64,000 nucleotides of DNA from NCBI RefSeq assembly GCF_001940245.1, contig NZ_MJIG01000003.1, positions 406,001-470,000 of the forward strand. The letters run 5' to 3'. The number at the start of each line of letters is the position of its first letter. The stretch's first letter is position 1. The stretch comes from Anaerostipes sp. 992a (lineage in GTDB: Bacteria; Bacillota; Clostridia; Lachnospirales; Lachnospiraceae). Under the pieces are notes generated by a model, which had not been told where the DNA came from, ran no database searches, and saw nothing but the letters and a program-made list of their open reading frames with translations. Both the position numbers and the translations under genes were made by a program. Positions 1 to 9,503 of this stretch are shown one piece after another.

Positions 1-140
1 CCTGCGGTGCAGCTCTGGATCATCTGAAATTAAACCAGATCTTAGGCTGTATTGCCGGGGATGATACGATCATGTGCATTGCCCGCAGCAAAGAGATGGC
101 ACCAGAAGCCAAAAAGATTATTCAAAAACTAATCGGATGA
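1..140 (+). CDS. argR: Arginine repressor ArgR, C-terminal part (5' end outside window)
   Basis: The first 138 readable bases encode 45 residues ending in TGA. They contain the ArgR oligomerisation/arginine-binding motif GCIAGDDTIMCIAR, matching the conserved G-x-IAGDDTI core of the ArgR C-terminal domain, where the two Asp residues contact L-arginine in the hexamer. ArgR represses arginine biosynthesis and in Firmicutes usually sits directly upstream of recN, as it does here. The DNA-binding half lies outside the window. Confidence 0.9.
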   Translation, partial: CGAALDHLKLNQILGCIAGDDTIMCIARSKEMAPEAKKIIQKLIG

Positions 141-142
141 AA

Positions 143-176
143 AAAAGCGTGTTTGACGGTGTTCAAGCACGCTTTT
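143..176 (+). terminator. Hairpin between argR and recN
   Basis: AAAGCGTG-TTTGA pairs with TTCAA-GCACGCTTT around a short loop, with one G-U pair, and the 3' arm ends in TTTT. It lies directly after the argR stop and just upstream of the recN ribosome-binding site. It is probably a weak intrinsic terminator or attenuator. Confidence 0.6.
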
Positions 177-195
177 GAGCAGAGAAAGGAACTAT

Positions 196-1878
196 ATGTT
201 ATTAAACCTACACGTAAAGAATCTTGCACTGATTGATGAGATCGAAGTAGAATTCGGAGATCATTTGAACATTCTGACTGGAGAAACGGGGGCAGGAAAA
301 TCTATTTTGCTTGGCTCCATGAATGCAGCACTTGGAAATAAAATTTCCAAAGATATGATACGGCCAGGAGAAAGCTATGCGCTGGTAGAGCTTTTATTTC
401 ACATTGAACAGCCGGAAATTTTAAAAAAATTAGAAGAGCTGGATATAGCGGTAGAAGAAGGAGAAGTGTTGATTTCCAGAAAGATCTTAAATCGACGCAA
501 TATCTGTAAAGTAAATGGAACAACGGTTACTGTGCCAAAATTAAAAGAGATTGCCAGCATGTTTATTGATATTCACAGTCAACATGAACATCAGTCACTG
601 CTTCATAAAAATCAACATTTAAAAATACTGGATGAATTTTCTAAAAAAGAATCGCTGGATATTCGTAAACGGATTCAGAAACTGTATGAGCAATATGCGG
701 ATATAAAGCATACTTTGGAGGAAGACTATAGTGATCAAGAAAAAATAAAGCGGGAGCTGGATTTTGTTTTATATGAAATGAACGAAATTCAGTCTGCCAA
801 TCTTCAGCCGGGAGAAGACGAAGAGCTGGAAGCACAGTATCGAAAGATGATCAATAGTAAAAAGATTATGGAACATCTGCATGCAGTTTATCATATTACG
901 GGATATGATGACGCCATGTCAGCGGGAAGCCAGATTGGAAATGCCATGAGAGAAATGGCATCTGCCGGACAATACGATGATGATCTGGCATCTCTAAGTG
1001 AACAGCTAGAAGCGGTAGATGGAATCATCAATGACTTTAATAGAGATCTTTCCAGTTATATGTCCGAAATGGAATTTGATGAGCAGGAATTCTATGAAGT
1101 AGAACAGCGGTTGAATACCATCAATGGGCTAAAGAGCAAATTTGGAGCGACGATAGAAGAAATCTTTGGGTATTACCATGAACTGGAACAAAAGAAGGAA
1201 CGAATATGTAATTTTGAGGAAAATAAAGAAACGCTGTTGGTAAAACTGCAGGAAATCGAAAACGAGCTTCAAGCTGAGTGCGAGAATCTGACTGAGATTC
1301 GTAAAGAACATGCATCTCTATTGTGTCAGAAAATGATAGAAGCACTGAGAGATCTGAATTTCCTGGATGTTCAATTTTGTATGGAATTTTCAAAGTTGCC
1401 GCATTATACGAAAAACGGATGGGACGAAGCAGTCTTTATGATCTCCACCAATCCGGGACTTCCGGTACGTCCGTTAAATGAAGTGGCATCTGGTGGAGAG
1501 CTTTCCAGAATCATGTTGGCGATTAAATCCGTTCTGGCGGATGTAGATCAAGTGGATACGCTGATTTTTGACGAAATTGACAGTGGAATCAGCGGACGCA
1601 CTGCACAGAAAGTCTCAGAAAAAATGGCAGTTATTTCCAAAACCCATCAGGTAATTGCAATTACCCATTTGCCACAGATTGCGGCTATGGCGGATAGTCA
1701 TTATCTGATCGAAAAAAGGGTAGAGGGAGAACATACAAAAACAGTTATGACAGGACTGAATCAGGAGGCATCGGTCGTGGAACTGGCCAGAATTCTTGGT
1801 GGTGTAGAAGTAACCGATGCAGTATTGGAAAGTGCCAAGGAGATGAAGGAACTGGCAAAGCGTACAAAAAAATACTGA
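196..1878 (+). CDS. recN: DNA repair protein RecN
   Basis: A 560-residue SMC-like ATPase that acts early in double-strand break repair by gathering DNA ends. The Walker A motif GETGAGKS is at about residues 29-36. A long coiled-coil middle follows (about 150-380). The C-terminal half has the ABC signature SGGELSR near 431 and Walker B LIFDEIDSGISG near 455. Length fits the family. The ATG at 196 is preferred over the in-frame TTG at 175 because AGAAAGGA lies 5 bases before it. Order argR-recN-spoIVB is the usual Clostridia arrangement. Confidence 0.96.
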   Translation: MLLNLHVKNLALIDEIEVEFGDHLNILTGETGAGKSILLGSMNAALGNKISKDMIRPGESYALVELLFHIEQPEILKKLEELDIAVEEGEVLISRKILNRRNICKVNGTTVTVPKLKEIASMFIDIHSQHEHQSLLHKNQHLKILDEFSKKESLDIRKRIQKLYEQYADIKHTLEEDYSDQEKIKRELDFVLYEMNEIQSANLQPGEDEELEAQYRKMINSKKIMEHLHAVYHITGYDDAMSAGSQIGNAMREMASAGQYDDDLASLSEQLEAVDGIINDFNRDLSSYMSEMEFDEQEFYEVEQRLNTINGLKSKFGATIEEIFGYYHELEQKKERICNFEENKETLLVKLQEIENELQAECENLTEIRKEHASLLCQKMIEALRDLNFLDVQFCMEFSKLPHYTKNGWDEAVFMISTNPGLPVRPLNEVASGGELSRIMLAIKSVLADVDQVDTLIFDEIDSGISGRTAQKVSEKMAVISKTHQVIAITHLPQIAAMADSHYLIEKRVEGEHTKTVMTGLNQEASVVELARILGGVEVTDAVLESAKEMKELAKRTKKY

Positions 1879-1948
1879 TTGAAATAATCAGAATTTCATA
1901 TACTACGAAAGGATAGATTCCTTAGAAAACAGGATAAGGAGCGTAGAT

Positions 1949-3175
1949 ATGAAAATAATAACAAAATACAGGCTGGGATTATGGGTTCTTTTGTTTTTTA
2001 ATATTTTGGCCATTGGTTATGTCTATTATACGGTATGCAAAGATTCGATTCCAGATTCTATCCATTTGGCAGTAGACAATTCTTCGGAATTTGATTATAA
2101 GATTCCTGCAATTGGAATGATTGCAGAGAAAGACAGGAAGATCGACTCTGTCAATCTTAGCTCAAAATTTGTATTAAAAACCAAAACAACTGGAAAATAT
2201 ACGATGGAAGCAAAGCTTTTTGGTTTTTTAAAGCTAAAAGAGGTTGCTATAGAATCTCTGGAGCGACAGAAGGCAGCCCCATCCGGACAGATTACTGGTA
2301 TCTATATTGAGACAGACGGGCTGTTTGTAATTGACACTGCGGAAGTAGAAACGGATTCTGGCATACAATCTCCTGCTAAAAATAAATTAAGGAGTGGAGA
2401 TTATATTATGAAGATTAATGGAAAGGCACTTACATCCAAGATGAAGTTTATGGAAGAAGTGAACCGCCAGAAAGGAGAGCCTGTGATTCTCACCATTATG
2501 AGAAAGGGAAAGTTGACAGAAATAAAGCTGAGACCAGTTCTGGATGAGGAAGATAATCAGTATAAGATTGGAGCTTATATCCGCAACAATACCCAGGGAA
2601 TTGGTACGATTACCTATACTCAGGGAAATCGATTTGCGGCACTGGGACACGGAATCAGCGATATTGATCTGGGGAGTCTGTTGTCCATTCGTGGTGGAGA
2701 AATTTATCAGGCAGAGATTTCCAGCGTGAAAAAAGGAGCAGCAGGATCTCCGGGTGAAATTGTAGGAATCATTGATTATAATAAAAGTAATCTTCATGGG
2801 ACCATTGAAAAAAATACGGAAAATGGTATTTTTGGGACATTGATGGAAAAAAGCACGGAGAAATCAATTCCAATTGCATTTAAGCAGGAGGTAAGGGCTG
2901 GAAAGGCCTGGATCCTTTCCGACATCAGTGGAGAAAGACAGAAATATGAAATCGAGATTACCAGTGTGGACAAAGGAAATAACGAAAAGCTAAAAGGTAT
3001 GCAGCTGAAAGTTACAGATCCAAAACTGAAAAAACTGACCAACGGAATCGTACAGGGCATGAGTGGAAGTCCGATCATACAGGACGATCGGCTGGTAGGG
3101 GCAGTAACACATGTCTTTGTCAGTGATCCCACGAAGGGCTATGGGATATTTATTGAGGAGATGCTAGAGCATTGA
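1949..3175 (+). CDS. spoIVB: SpoIVB serine peptidase (sporulation signal)
   Basis: A 408-residue protein of family S55. In spore formers SpoIVB is made in the forespore, crosses into the intermembrane space and triggers processing of pro-sigma-K. An N-terminal membrane anchor (about 8-29) is followed by a PDZ domain (about 100-195). The peptidase domain has the catalytic-His motif GHGISD near 233 and the catalytic-Ser motif GMSGSP near 370, followed by a conserved DDRLVGAVTHVF stretch. AAGGAG precedes the ATG. In most Clostridia spo0A follows spoIVB directly. Here it does not; two spo0A genes lie about 49 kb downstream. Confidence 0.95.
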   Translation: MKIITKYRLGLWVLLFFNILAIGYVYYTVCKDSIPDSIHLAVDNSSEFDYKIPAIGMIAEKDRKIDSVNLSSKFVLKTKTTGKYTMEAKLFGFLKLKEVAIESLERQKAAPSGQITGIYIETDGLFVIDTAEVETDSGIQSPAKNKLRSGDYIMKINGKALTSKMKFMEEVNRQKGEPVILTIMRKGKLTEIKLRPVLDEEDNQYKIGAYIRNNTQGIGTITYTQGNRFAALGHGISDIDLGSLLSIRGGEIYQAEISSVKKGAAGSPGEIVGIIDYNKSNLHGTIEKNTENGIFGTLMEKSTEKSIPIAFKQEVRAGKAWILSDISGERQKYEIEITSVDKGNNEKLKGMQLKVTDPKLKKLTNGIVQGMSGSPIIQDDRLVGAVTHVFVSDPTKGYGIFIEEMLEH

Positions 3176-3186
3176 GCCGGGCAGCT

Positions 3187-3243
3187 CAAGAGCAGAAAGA
3201 AGGCAATGCAAGCTTGCTTGTGAGAGCCTTTTTTCTGCTCTTG
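3187..3243 (+). terminator. Long hairpin after spoIVB
   Basis: An 18-base arm starting CAAGAGCAGAAAG pairs with the arm ending TTTTTTCTGCTCTTG, with one G-U pair, around a 21-base loop. It lies 11 bases after the spoIVB stop. The U-run is inside the stem, so the structure is strong but not a textbook terminator. Confidence 0.6.
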
Positions 3244-3382
3244 GACTATATGGCGAAAGCTTCAATACGAAAGTGGAACGATTTTTAAAAGAAGAGGTGG
3301 ACATAGGAGAAGTGATTCTTGCATAATAAGAAAAAACAATATAAAATGAAAAAGATAGAAAGAAAAGGATCGGAGGAAGAAG

Positions 3383-4150
3383 ATGTTCGTAGAGGAAAGA
3401 CATGAAAAGATTCTTCAATTGTTATACGAAAATGGAAAAGTCAAAGTAAAGGAATTGAGTGAGTGCTTTCAAGTAACAGAGGACTGTATTCGAAAGGATT
3501 TGGCCAGTATGGAAGGAAGGCAGCTTCTAAAGCGGACATATGGTGGAGCAGTGCTGCGAGAAAGTATGCATCCAGGCCACAGTACCTTTGTGGCTAAGAG
3601 AAAGGATGTCAATACAAAAGAAAAGAGAAAGATTGCAAGTAAAGCAATCGGCCTTATTGAGGATGGAGATGTCATATTTCTCGATATTTCCACTACGAAT
3701 CTGGAGCTTGCCAAGGAGATCATCCAGAGTGGCAAGAAGGTAACGGTCGTAAGCTGCATGCTGGATATTGCCAATTTGTTTGATGCAGAGACCAATGTGA
3801 GATTCATTTTGCTAGGTGGAGAATTTCATAAATCATTAAATAGCTATCTTGGGTCTTTGACAATGGATATGATGGATGCATTTCGATTTGATCAGTGCTT
3901 TATGGGTGTCGTTGGAGCTGATTTGGAGGAGAATACACTTACAACCTATGATCCAGAGGATGGAATGATGAAGAAAAACGCCATCCAGCGAAGCCGCAAG
4001 GTTTATCTGGTGATGGAAACGAAGAAATTTGATTTTCATGCGAATTATGTGTATGGGAATTTTGAACAGGTGAAGGGAATTATTTGTGAAGGAATGCCAA
4101 AAGAAAAATATATTTCTCTGTTGCAGGATTACCAGGTAGAGATTATTTGA
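3383..4150 (+). CDS. DeoR-family transcriptional regulator
   Basis: 255 residues. An N-terminal DeoR-type winged helix-turn-helix (about 1-57, starting FVEERHEKILQLL) is followed by a DeoR C-terminal sensor domain (about 75-235). That fold is related to ribose-5-phosphate isomerase and binds phosphorylated sugars. The sensor has the family features DISTTN and GVVGAD. GGAGGAAG precedes the ATG. The gene ends 17 bases before the patatin gene, so both may share a transcript. No sugar operon is adjacent, so its target cannot be named. Confidence 0.9.
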   Translation: MFVEERHEKILQLLYENGKVKVKELSECFQVTEDCIRKDLASMEGRQLLKRTYGGAVLRESMHPGHSTFVAKRKDVNTKEKRKIASKAIGLIEDGDVIFLDISTTNLELAKEIIQSGKKVTVVSCMLDIANLFDAETNVRFILLGGEFHKSLNSYLGSLTMDMMDAFRFDQCFMGVVGADLEENTLTTYDPEDGMMKKNAIQRSRKVYLVMETKKFDFHANYVYGNFEQVKGIICEGMPKEKYISLLQDYQVEII

Positions 4151-4167
4151 TGAAAGAAGGATAACAG

Positions 4168-5022
4168 ATGAGTACGAATAAGAAGAAAACAGGCCTTGTG
4201 CTAGAAGGCGGAGGAATGAGAGGTATTTACACGGCAGGTGTATTGGATGTGTTTCTGGAAGAAGGAATTCACTTTGATGGAGTTATCGGAGTTTCTGCAG
4301 GAGCGATTCATGGATGTTCTTATGTAGCAGAGCAACGGGGAAGAAATCTTCGTTATTATAAGAAATATTGCAATGATAAGCGATTTATGAGTTTTTATAA
4401 TCTGGTTAGGTATGGGGATATTGCAGGAGAGGAATTTTGCTATCATGAGCTTCCGGAGAAGTTAGATCCCTTTGACTATGAGACATTTGAGAAGTCGGAT
4501 ACGGAATTTTACGTGACCTGCAGTAATTTAGAGACAGGAAAAGCAGAATACATAAAGCTAAATGATGTGAAAGAGGATATTGATCTTCTGCGTGCATCCG
4601 CATCTCTTCCTTATGTGTCCAGAACCGTAGAGGCCAATGGGATGAAACTTTTAGATGGTGGCTGTACAGATAGTATTCCGTTGCGGGCATTTTTGGAAAT
4701 GGGATTCTTGAAAAGTGTTGTGGTTTTGACCAGAGATGAGCATTATGAAAAAACGGCGGAGAATCCATATCTTCCCAAAATCTTTTATCGAAAATATCCG
4801 AAGTTTATCAAAGCGCTTCGGGAGAGACATATCCGCTACAATAAAACAAGAGCGTCCATTGAGAAATTAAGTAAGGCTGGAAAAATTTTTGTAATCCGTC
4901 CAAGTGTGGAACTTGATATTGGACGGATGGAAAAGGATCCAGAAGAGCTTCAGCGTATTTATGATATCGGTGTTCAGGATGCCAGAGCTTCTTTGGAAGA
5001 ATTAAAACAGTGGCTGGCATAG
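4168..5022 (+). CDS. Patatin-like phospholipase family protein
   Basis: 284 residues of the bacterial patatin/YjjU-type group, which are serine lipid acyl hydrolases. The oxyanion motif GGGMRG is at 14-19, the nucleophile elbow GVSAG has Ser43, and the second dyad residue is in DGG near 162. The catalytic dyad is therefore intact. There is no signal peptide, so it probably acts in the cytosol or at the inner membrane face. It is probably co-transcribed with the DeoR-type gene upstream. The physiological lipid is unknown. Confidence 0.9.
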   Translation: MSTNKKKTGLVLEGGGMRGIYTAGVLDVFLEEGIHFDGVIGVSAGAIHGCSYVAEQRGRNLRYYKKYCNDKRFMSFYNLVRYGDIAGEEFCYHELPEKLDPFDYETFEKSDTEFYVTCSNLETGKAEYIKLNDVKEDIDLLRASASLPYVSRTVEANGMKLLDGGCTDSIPLRAFLEMGFLKSVVVLTRDEHYEKTAENPYLPKIFYRKYPKFIKALRERHIRYNKTRASIEKLSKAGKIFVIRPSVELDIGRMEKDPEELQRIYDIGVQDARASLEELKQWLA

Positions 5023-5049
5023 AGGCAAGGAAAAATATTCAAAAAAGTA

Positions 5050-5078
5050 TTGACGAATCGCAAGATTCGTCATATTAT
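5050..5078 (+). promoter_or_regulatory. lon promoter with a palindrome in the spacer
   Basis: TTGACG (5050-5055), a 17-base spacer and TATTAT (5073-5078) make a sigma-A type promoter. The spacer is almost entirely a perfect inverted repeat, GACGAATC-gcaa-GATTCGTC (5052-5071), which looks like an operator overlapping the -35 box. The CIRCE element starts 11 bases after the -10. Confidence 0.8.
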
Positions 5079-5089
5079 TTAGGTAGGAT

Positions 5090-5116
5090 TTAGCACTCGC
5101 AAATAGTGAGTGCTAA
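5090..5116 (+). promoter_or_regulatory. CIRCE operator (HrcA site) upstream of lon
   Basis: TTAGCACTC, nine bases, GAGTGCTAA: a perfect match to the CIRCE consensus bound by the heat-shock repressor HrcA. It starts a few bases after the expected transcription start, the usual repressing position. An alternative GTG at 5106 lies inside this operator and is not the lon start. Confidence 0.95.
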
Positions 5117-5168
5117 CAAAAAATTCAGAGAAGGATCCACAGATGGATCTGAAAAAGGAGATGAGACG

Positions 5169-7439
5169 ATGATATCAATACCAGTATTTGATATGATGAT
5201 TTTGCCGGAAGTCACATTTTATTTTAAAAAAGATTTATTTGATGATATAGATTTACAGATGATCAAGCAGGGAGAAGAAGTACTGTTTATGATGTTGAAG
5301 GAATCTAGAAATCGGGAAGAATTATCTGCAGAGGATTTTTATACCTATGGAGTTTCTGGTCAGATCGAACACATCGATGACGATGGTAATATTAGAATTC
5401 GGGCCAAAGAACGAGTGAAAATCAGTGACATTGAGATTACAGAGGAAGGGGAGATTCACTCCGAGGCCGTGATTGTATCTGAAGAAGATGATATATCCGA
5501 TGATGATATTAAGATTCGTTTTGAAAAGATCAAATCGAAATTGTTAAAGTTTATCCGTGGATTCCAATGGGGTGTCTGGGCAAGAGGATTTATTCTGCAT
5601 TGGAAGACAATGAATGAGATGGTCTGTGCTCTTTCCGGTTATTTAGGATTATCCTGGGAAGAAAAATATGCCATTCTTGCTTCCAAGACCAGATCTGAGC
5701 GATGCCAGATGATAGAGACAGCAGTTTATGAATTTATGGAAATGACCAAAGTCAGTGAGGAGGCAGAAAATGCTCAGAAGGAAACCAACGAACAAGCTTA
5801 TCGGGAAGGGGCTTTAAAGAAGCAGATTGAATTCCTGCAAAGACAGTTGGACGATATGCACCCTGAGAATGTTTCCGATGTACGGCGGTTTGAAAAGAAG
5901 ATTCAGGATTCTGGCATGAATCCTGAAGCGAGAAAGGAAGCAGAGAAGGTATTAAACCGTATGAAGCAGGAAGGAAAGGATAGTCATGAGTATGGTATGC
6001 TCTATGATTATCTGGATTTTGTAACGACACTTTCCTGGAGACTGCCAATTGTGTTACCAGAAATTGATTTAGAGAAGGCAGAAGAAATTCTGGATGAAGA
6101 TCATTATGGATTAAAAAAAGTAAAAGAACGAATTATACAGCAGCTGGCTGTTATGGCATTGAACAAGAAGCAGTCTGGATCCATTCTCTTATTCGTTGGA
6201 CCTCCCGGAACTGGAAAAACCAGTATTGGACAGAGCATCGCAAAAGCACTGGGACGGGAATATGTTCGTATCAGCTTAGGTGGTGTGAGAGATGAAGCAG
6301 AAATCCGAGGACACAGAAGAACTTATGTAGGAGCTATGCCGGGAAGAATCATGGATGGTATGAAGCGTTGTGGTACCAACAACCCGGTTATGGTGTTAGA
6401 TGAGGTGGATAAATTATCCAAGGATTATAGTGGAGATCCGGCCAGTGCCCTATTAGAGGTGTTAGATCCAGAACAGAATGCCACATTTACCGATCATTAT
6501 ATGAATGTGCCATATGACCTTTCCAATGTTTTGTTCGTTTGTACGGCCAATACAACGGATACCATACCAGAACCGTTGTTAAATCGTATGGAGGTGATTC
6601 AGTTCCCTGGTTATACGGCAGTGGAGAAATTCCAGATTGCAAGAAAGCACCTTCTGCCAAAGGCCATGAAGAAGATGGGTATTAAAGCGAGAAATTTAAA
6701 AGTAACCGATGACGCCATGCGTGGAATCATCGATAACTATACCATGGAAGCAGGGGTTCGTGGTCTGAAAAAGCAGATGGATACTTTATGCAGGTTTGCG
6801 GCAGTGAAGCTGGTAAAAGGAGAGCAAAAAAGTATTACGGTCAGTCCAAAACGTCTTCCGGAATTTCTTGGCCGGAAGATGCTGCAGCATGAGCATATAT
6901 TGGAAGAAAAGATGCCGGGCGTTGTAACCGGTCTGGCATGGACACAGGCTGGTGGTGAGATTCTCTTTATTGAGACTTCGCTCACAGAGGGAAGCGGCAA
7001 GGTCATCATTACTGGACAGTTGGGAGATGTGATGAAGGAATCAGCGCAGATAGCCATTACATTGGTAAAATCAATGTTTCCAAAAGAAGCAAAGATATTG
7101 GATGATCATGATCTTCATATCCATGTACCGGCAGGAGCCGTTCCAAAGGACGGACCATCTGCAGGTATCACATTGGTAACAGCCTTAAGTTCTTTGATTC
7201 AGAACAAAGCTGTTGGACCAGAATATGCCATGACGGGAGAAGTTTCCCTGCGTGGAAATGTCATGCCGATTGGTGGACTTCCAGAAAAACTGATGGCAGC
7301 ACAGCGAGCTGGCATTACGAAAGTATTTATTCCAAAAGACAATGTGGAAGATCTGGAGGATGTGGCAGAGGAAGTAAAAGAAAAGTTAGAGATCATTCCA
7401 GTGAAAAAGGCAGCAGATGTACTGAATGTGGTATTATAA
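5169..7439 (+). CDS. lon: ATP-dependent protease Lon
   Basis: A 756-residue LonA-type protease that unfolds and degrades damaged or regulatory proteins in the cytosol. The N-terminal substrate-binding domain is divergent. Walker A GPPGTGKTS is near 344, Walker B VMVLDEVDK near 407, and the S16 protease domain has the catalytic Ser in KDGPSAG near 663 and Lys in GGLPEK near 706. AAAAAGGAG ends 8 bases before the chosen ATG. The CIRCE operator upstream implies induction by heat or protein stress through HrcA. Confidence 0.96.
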   Translation: MISIPVFDMMILPEVTFYFKKDLFDDIDLQMIKQGEEVLFMMLKESRNREELSAEDFYTYGVSGQIEHIDDDGNIRIRAKERVKISDIEITEEGEIHSEAVIVSEEDDISDDDIKIRFEKIKSKLLKFIRGFQWGVWARGFILHWKTMNEMVCALSGYLGLSWEEKYAILASKTRSERCQMIETAVYEFMEMTKVSEEAENAQKETNEQAYREGALKKQIEFLQRQLDDMHPENVSDVRRFEKKIQDSGMNPEARKEAEKVLNRMKQEGKDSHEYGMLYDYLDFVTTLSWRLPIVLPEIDLEKAEEILDEDHYGLKKVKERIIQQLAVMALNKKQSGSILLFVGPPGTGKTSIGQSIAKALGREYVRISLGGVRDEAEIRGHRRTYVGAMPGRIMDGMKRCGTNNPVMVLDEVDKLSKDYSGDPASALLEVLDPEQNATFTDHYMNVPYDLSNVLFVCTANTTDTIPEPLLNRMEVIQFPGYTAVEKFQIARKHLLPKAMKKMGIKARNLKVTDDAMRGIIDNYTMEAGVRGLKKQMDTLCRFAAVKLVKGEQKSITVSPKRLPEFLGRKMLQHEHILEEKMPGVVTGLAWTQAGGEILFIETSLTEGSGKVIITGQLGDVMKESAQIAITLVKSMFPKEAKILDDHDLHIHVPAGAVPKDGPSAGITLVTALSSLIQNKAVGPEYAMTGEVSLRGNVMPIGGLPEKLMAAQRAGITKVFIPKDNVEDLEDVAEEVKEKLEIIPVKKAADVLNVVL

Positions 7440-7452
7440 TAAATAGATAGAT

Positions 7453-7498
7453 AAAAACACCAGACAGATCCTTTTGGAAATCTGTCCGGTGTTTTTTT
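7453..7498. terminator. Bidirectional terminator between lon and the ABC permease
   Basis: AAAAACACC-x-GACAGAT pairs with ATCTGTC-x-GGTGTTTTT and is followed by T7. A-runs and T-runs on both sides let it serve both convergent genes; it touches the last bases of the permease gene. Confidence 0.85.
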
Positions 7499-9503
7499 AT
7501 CTTCGCACAATCTGATAATAAGCTTTTGCAGTTATAGAATAGATGATTCCATAGATTAGTGCGAATACGACAAAGCAGATGATGGTGCATTTAACATAAA
7601 GAGCCGTATTTAGCAGGTTTAAAAGCCGCAGAATCCGACTGATCACTGGAAAGGCAAAGGCAACATGGATGCCAGCCATAATGAGTGGAAGGAAGAATAC
7701 GGTGAGAATCTGTGACTGGATGGATTCTCGGACTTCTTCGTGGCTCAACCCTACCTTCTGCATGATCTCGTATCGTTCTTTGTCATCATATCCTTCAGAA
7801 ATCTGCTTATAATAAATGATCAATATAGCGGCTAATGTAAATAAAGTACCTAAGAAGATGCCCAGGAAGAAAAGTCCTCCGTATATTCCAAGCATCTGAT
7901 TTCGTTCCTGTTCCGCTATAGCTGTATAATAGGAATAGCTGTGCTGAGCCTCTTGGGTTGCATTGGTCATCACTTTGGAAAGAACTTTGGAAAAGTTTAC
8001 CTGGTCATTTTTACTTCCTTTGACATTATAATTTCGGGAAGTGGCAATGGTAGAAGCGTATTCTCCATAGGATTTTAGATTTTTCTCTTCCAGATAGTTT
8101 AGTTCCGCCATATCTTTTACTACGATATAGTAGCTTCCTGCAATGTTGGAGGCAAGTAATCCGTTTTTTACACGAGTGTCCGTATGTTGTTTGATCGTAT
8201 AGGTACGGCCAAAAATCTGAAACTGATCGGGGTCATATTTTTCCCGATAAGTAGAGATCAGAATTTCCTGATCGTTCAGAGTGGCATGGCTTCCTGTTAT
8301 TTTGTTATAGTCTGACAACGGAACAAAGAGCAGGTTTACCAGATTGTCAGCTACAACACCATTGGATACACTTTGATCCGTTGAGAAGGAATCTCCGTTA
8401 CGCAACGCACAAAAGGTGAGGTAACGATAGGAAAAGGATTCCTGCACGGAGAGAGGAGATTGCGTTAGGGCTTTGGAAAGCTCTTTTGTCAGCTGTTGGT
8501 TTTCCTCATCCGTCATTCCATTGGTTTCTACAGTAATATCATAAGGGTATCGTTCTTGCATGATGTCTTCAAATCCTACCATTAGTGAGCTGGTAGAAGA
8601 AATCATGACTAAAACCATGGTGGACAGGATACAGATACTGGCCAGTCCGGCAGCATTTTGCTTCATACGGTAGATCATACTGGAAATACTGATAAAATGT
8701 CTTGTTTTATAATAATAGCTTTTATTTTTATGCAGTGCTTTTAACAAAGTGATGCTTCCGGCAATAAAGAGAAGATAGGTGCCAATGATAACCAGAACAA
8801 CGGCTCCGAAGAAATACATTAAAGCCTCTGTGGGATTGGTGGTCGTGACAGAGATATAATATCCGCCTGCCAGACAAAGAAGACCGAGAATGGAAAGAAT
8901 CCATTTGGCACGGGGCTCCTTTTCTCCGGCATTTTTACTCTGAAGCAATTCAATCGGTTTGGCCAGATGGATCTGGCGGATGGAGTTAAGGAATATGATC
9001 AAAAAAATGGCACTGAATAACAGAAGTGTCTGTTTGATTGCCGGTTTTGATATATAAAATCCCATAGACACATCCAGATTTATCATTCTTAAAATGATCA
9101 GATACATCAGCTTATCCATTAAAATGCCGGTGAATAGACCAAAAAGTATGCTGATGATCAGAATATAGATGGTCTCCAGGCCGATTACTCTGGACAGATG
9201 CCGTTTTTCCATTCCCAATATATTAAAAAGTCCGAATTCCTTTTTTCTTTGCTTCATCAGAAAGCTGTTGGTATACATCAGGAAGGTGAACGCAAAGATG
9301 GACACGACGATACAGCCTAAATTCATAGTTTCGGTAATGGTATCTGCTCCCACAAGAGTATATAGGCCTTTATTATGGGAAAGAGATGCCATAATATAAT
9401 ACATGGCGGTGGTAAAGATGCAGGTAACGATATATGGAATATAGGTTTTTGCATTCTTTTTAATGTTGTCTGCTGCCAACTTGGGATAAAAGACTTTATT
9501 CAT
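7497..9503 (-). CDS. BceB-type ABC transporter permease (FtsX family)
   Basis: 669 residues with about ten predicted membrane segments: one near the N-terminus, clustered groups at about 50-300 and 560-665, and a large extracytoplasmic domain (about 310-540). This is the layout of BceB/VraG-type permeases that sense and remove cell-wall-active peptides. The ATG at 9503 starts a protein beginning MNKVFYPKL. It overlaps the ATPase 3' end by 8 bases, indicating translational coupling. The neighbouring two-component pair makes a role in peptide-antibiotic sensing and resistance likely, by family inference. Confidence 0.88.
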   Translation of the reverse strand: MNKVFYPKLAADNIKKNAKTYIPYIVTCIFTTAMYYIMASLSHNKGLYTLVGADTITETMNLGCIVVSIFAFTFLMYTNSFLMKQRKKEFGLFNILGMEKRHLSRVIGLETIYILIISILFGLFTGILMDKLMYLIILRMINLDVSMGFYISKPAIKQTLLLFSAIFLIIFLNSIRQIHLAKPIELLQSKNAGEKEPRAKWILSILGLLCLAGGYYISVTTTNPTEALMYFFGAVVLVIIGTYLLFIAGSITLLKALHKNKSYYYKTRHFISISSMIYRMKQNAAGLASICILSTMVLVMISSTSSLMVGFEDIMQERYPYDITVETNGMTDEENQQLTKELSKALTQSPLSVQESFSYRYLTFCALRNGDSFSTDQSVSNGVVADNLVNLLFVPLSDYNKITGSHATLNDQEILISTYREKYDPDQFQIFGRTYTIKQHTDTRVKNGLLASNIAGSYYIVVKDMAELNYLEEKNLKSYGEYASTIATSRNYNVKGSKNDQVNFSKVLSKVMTNATQEAQHSYSYYTAIAEQERNQMLGIYGGLFFLGIFLGTLFTLAAILIIYYKQISEGYDDKERYEIMQKVGLSHEEVRESIQSQILTVFFLPLIMAGIHVAFAFPVISRILRLLNLLNTALYVKCTIICFVVFALIYGIIYSITAKAYYQIVRR

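Noticed and set aside
175-195. Upstream TTG start for recN
   Set aside because: It lies inside the hairpin after argR and has no ribosome-binding site; the ATG at 196 has one at the right distance.
5106-5168. GTG start for lon at 5106
   Set aside because: The codon is inside the CIRCE element and no ribosome-binding site precedes it; the ATG at 5169 fits far better.
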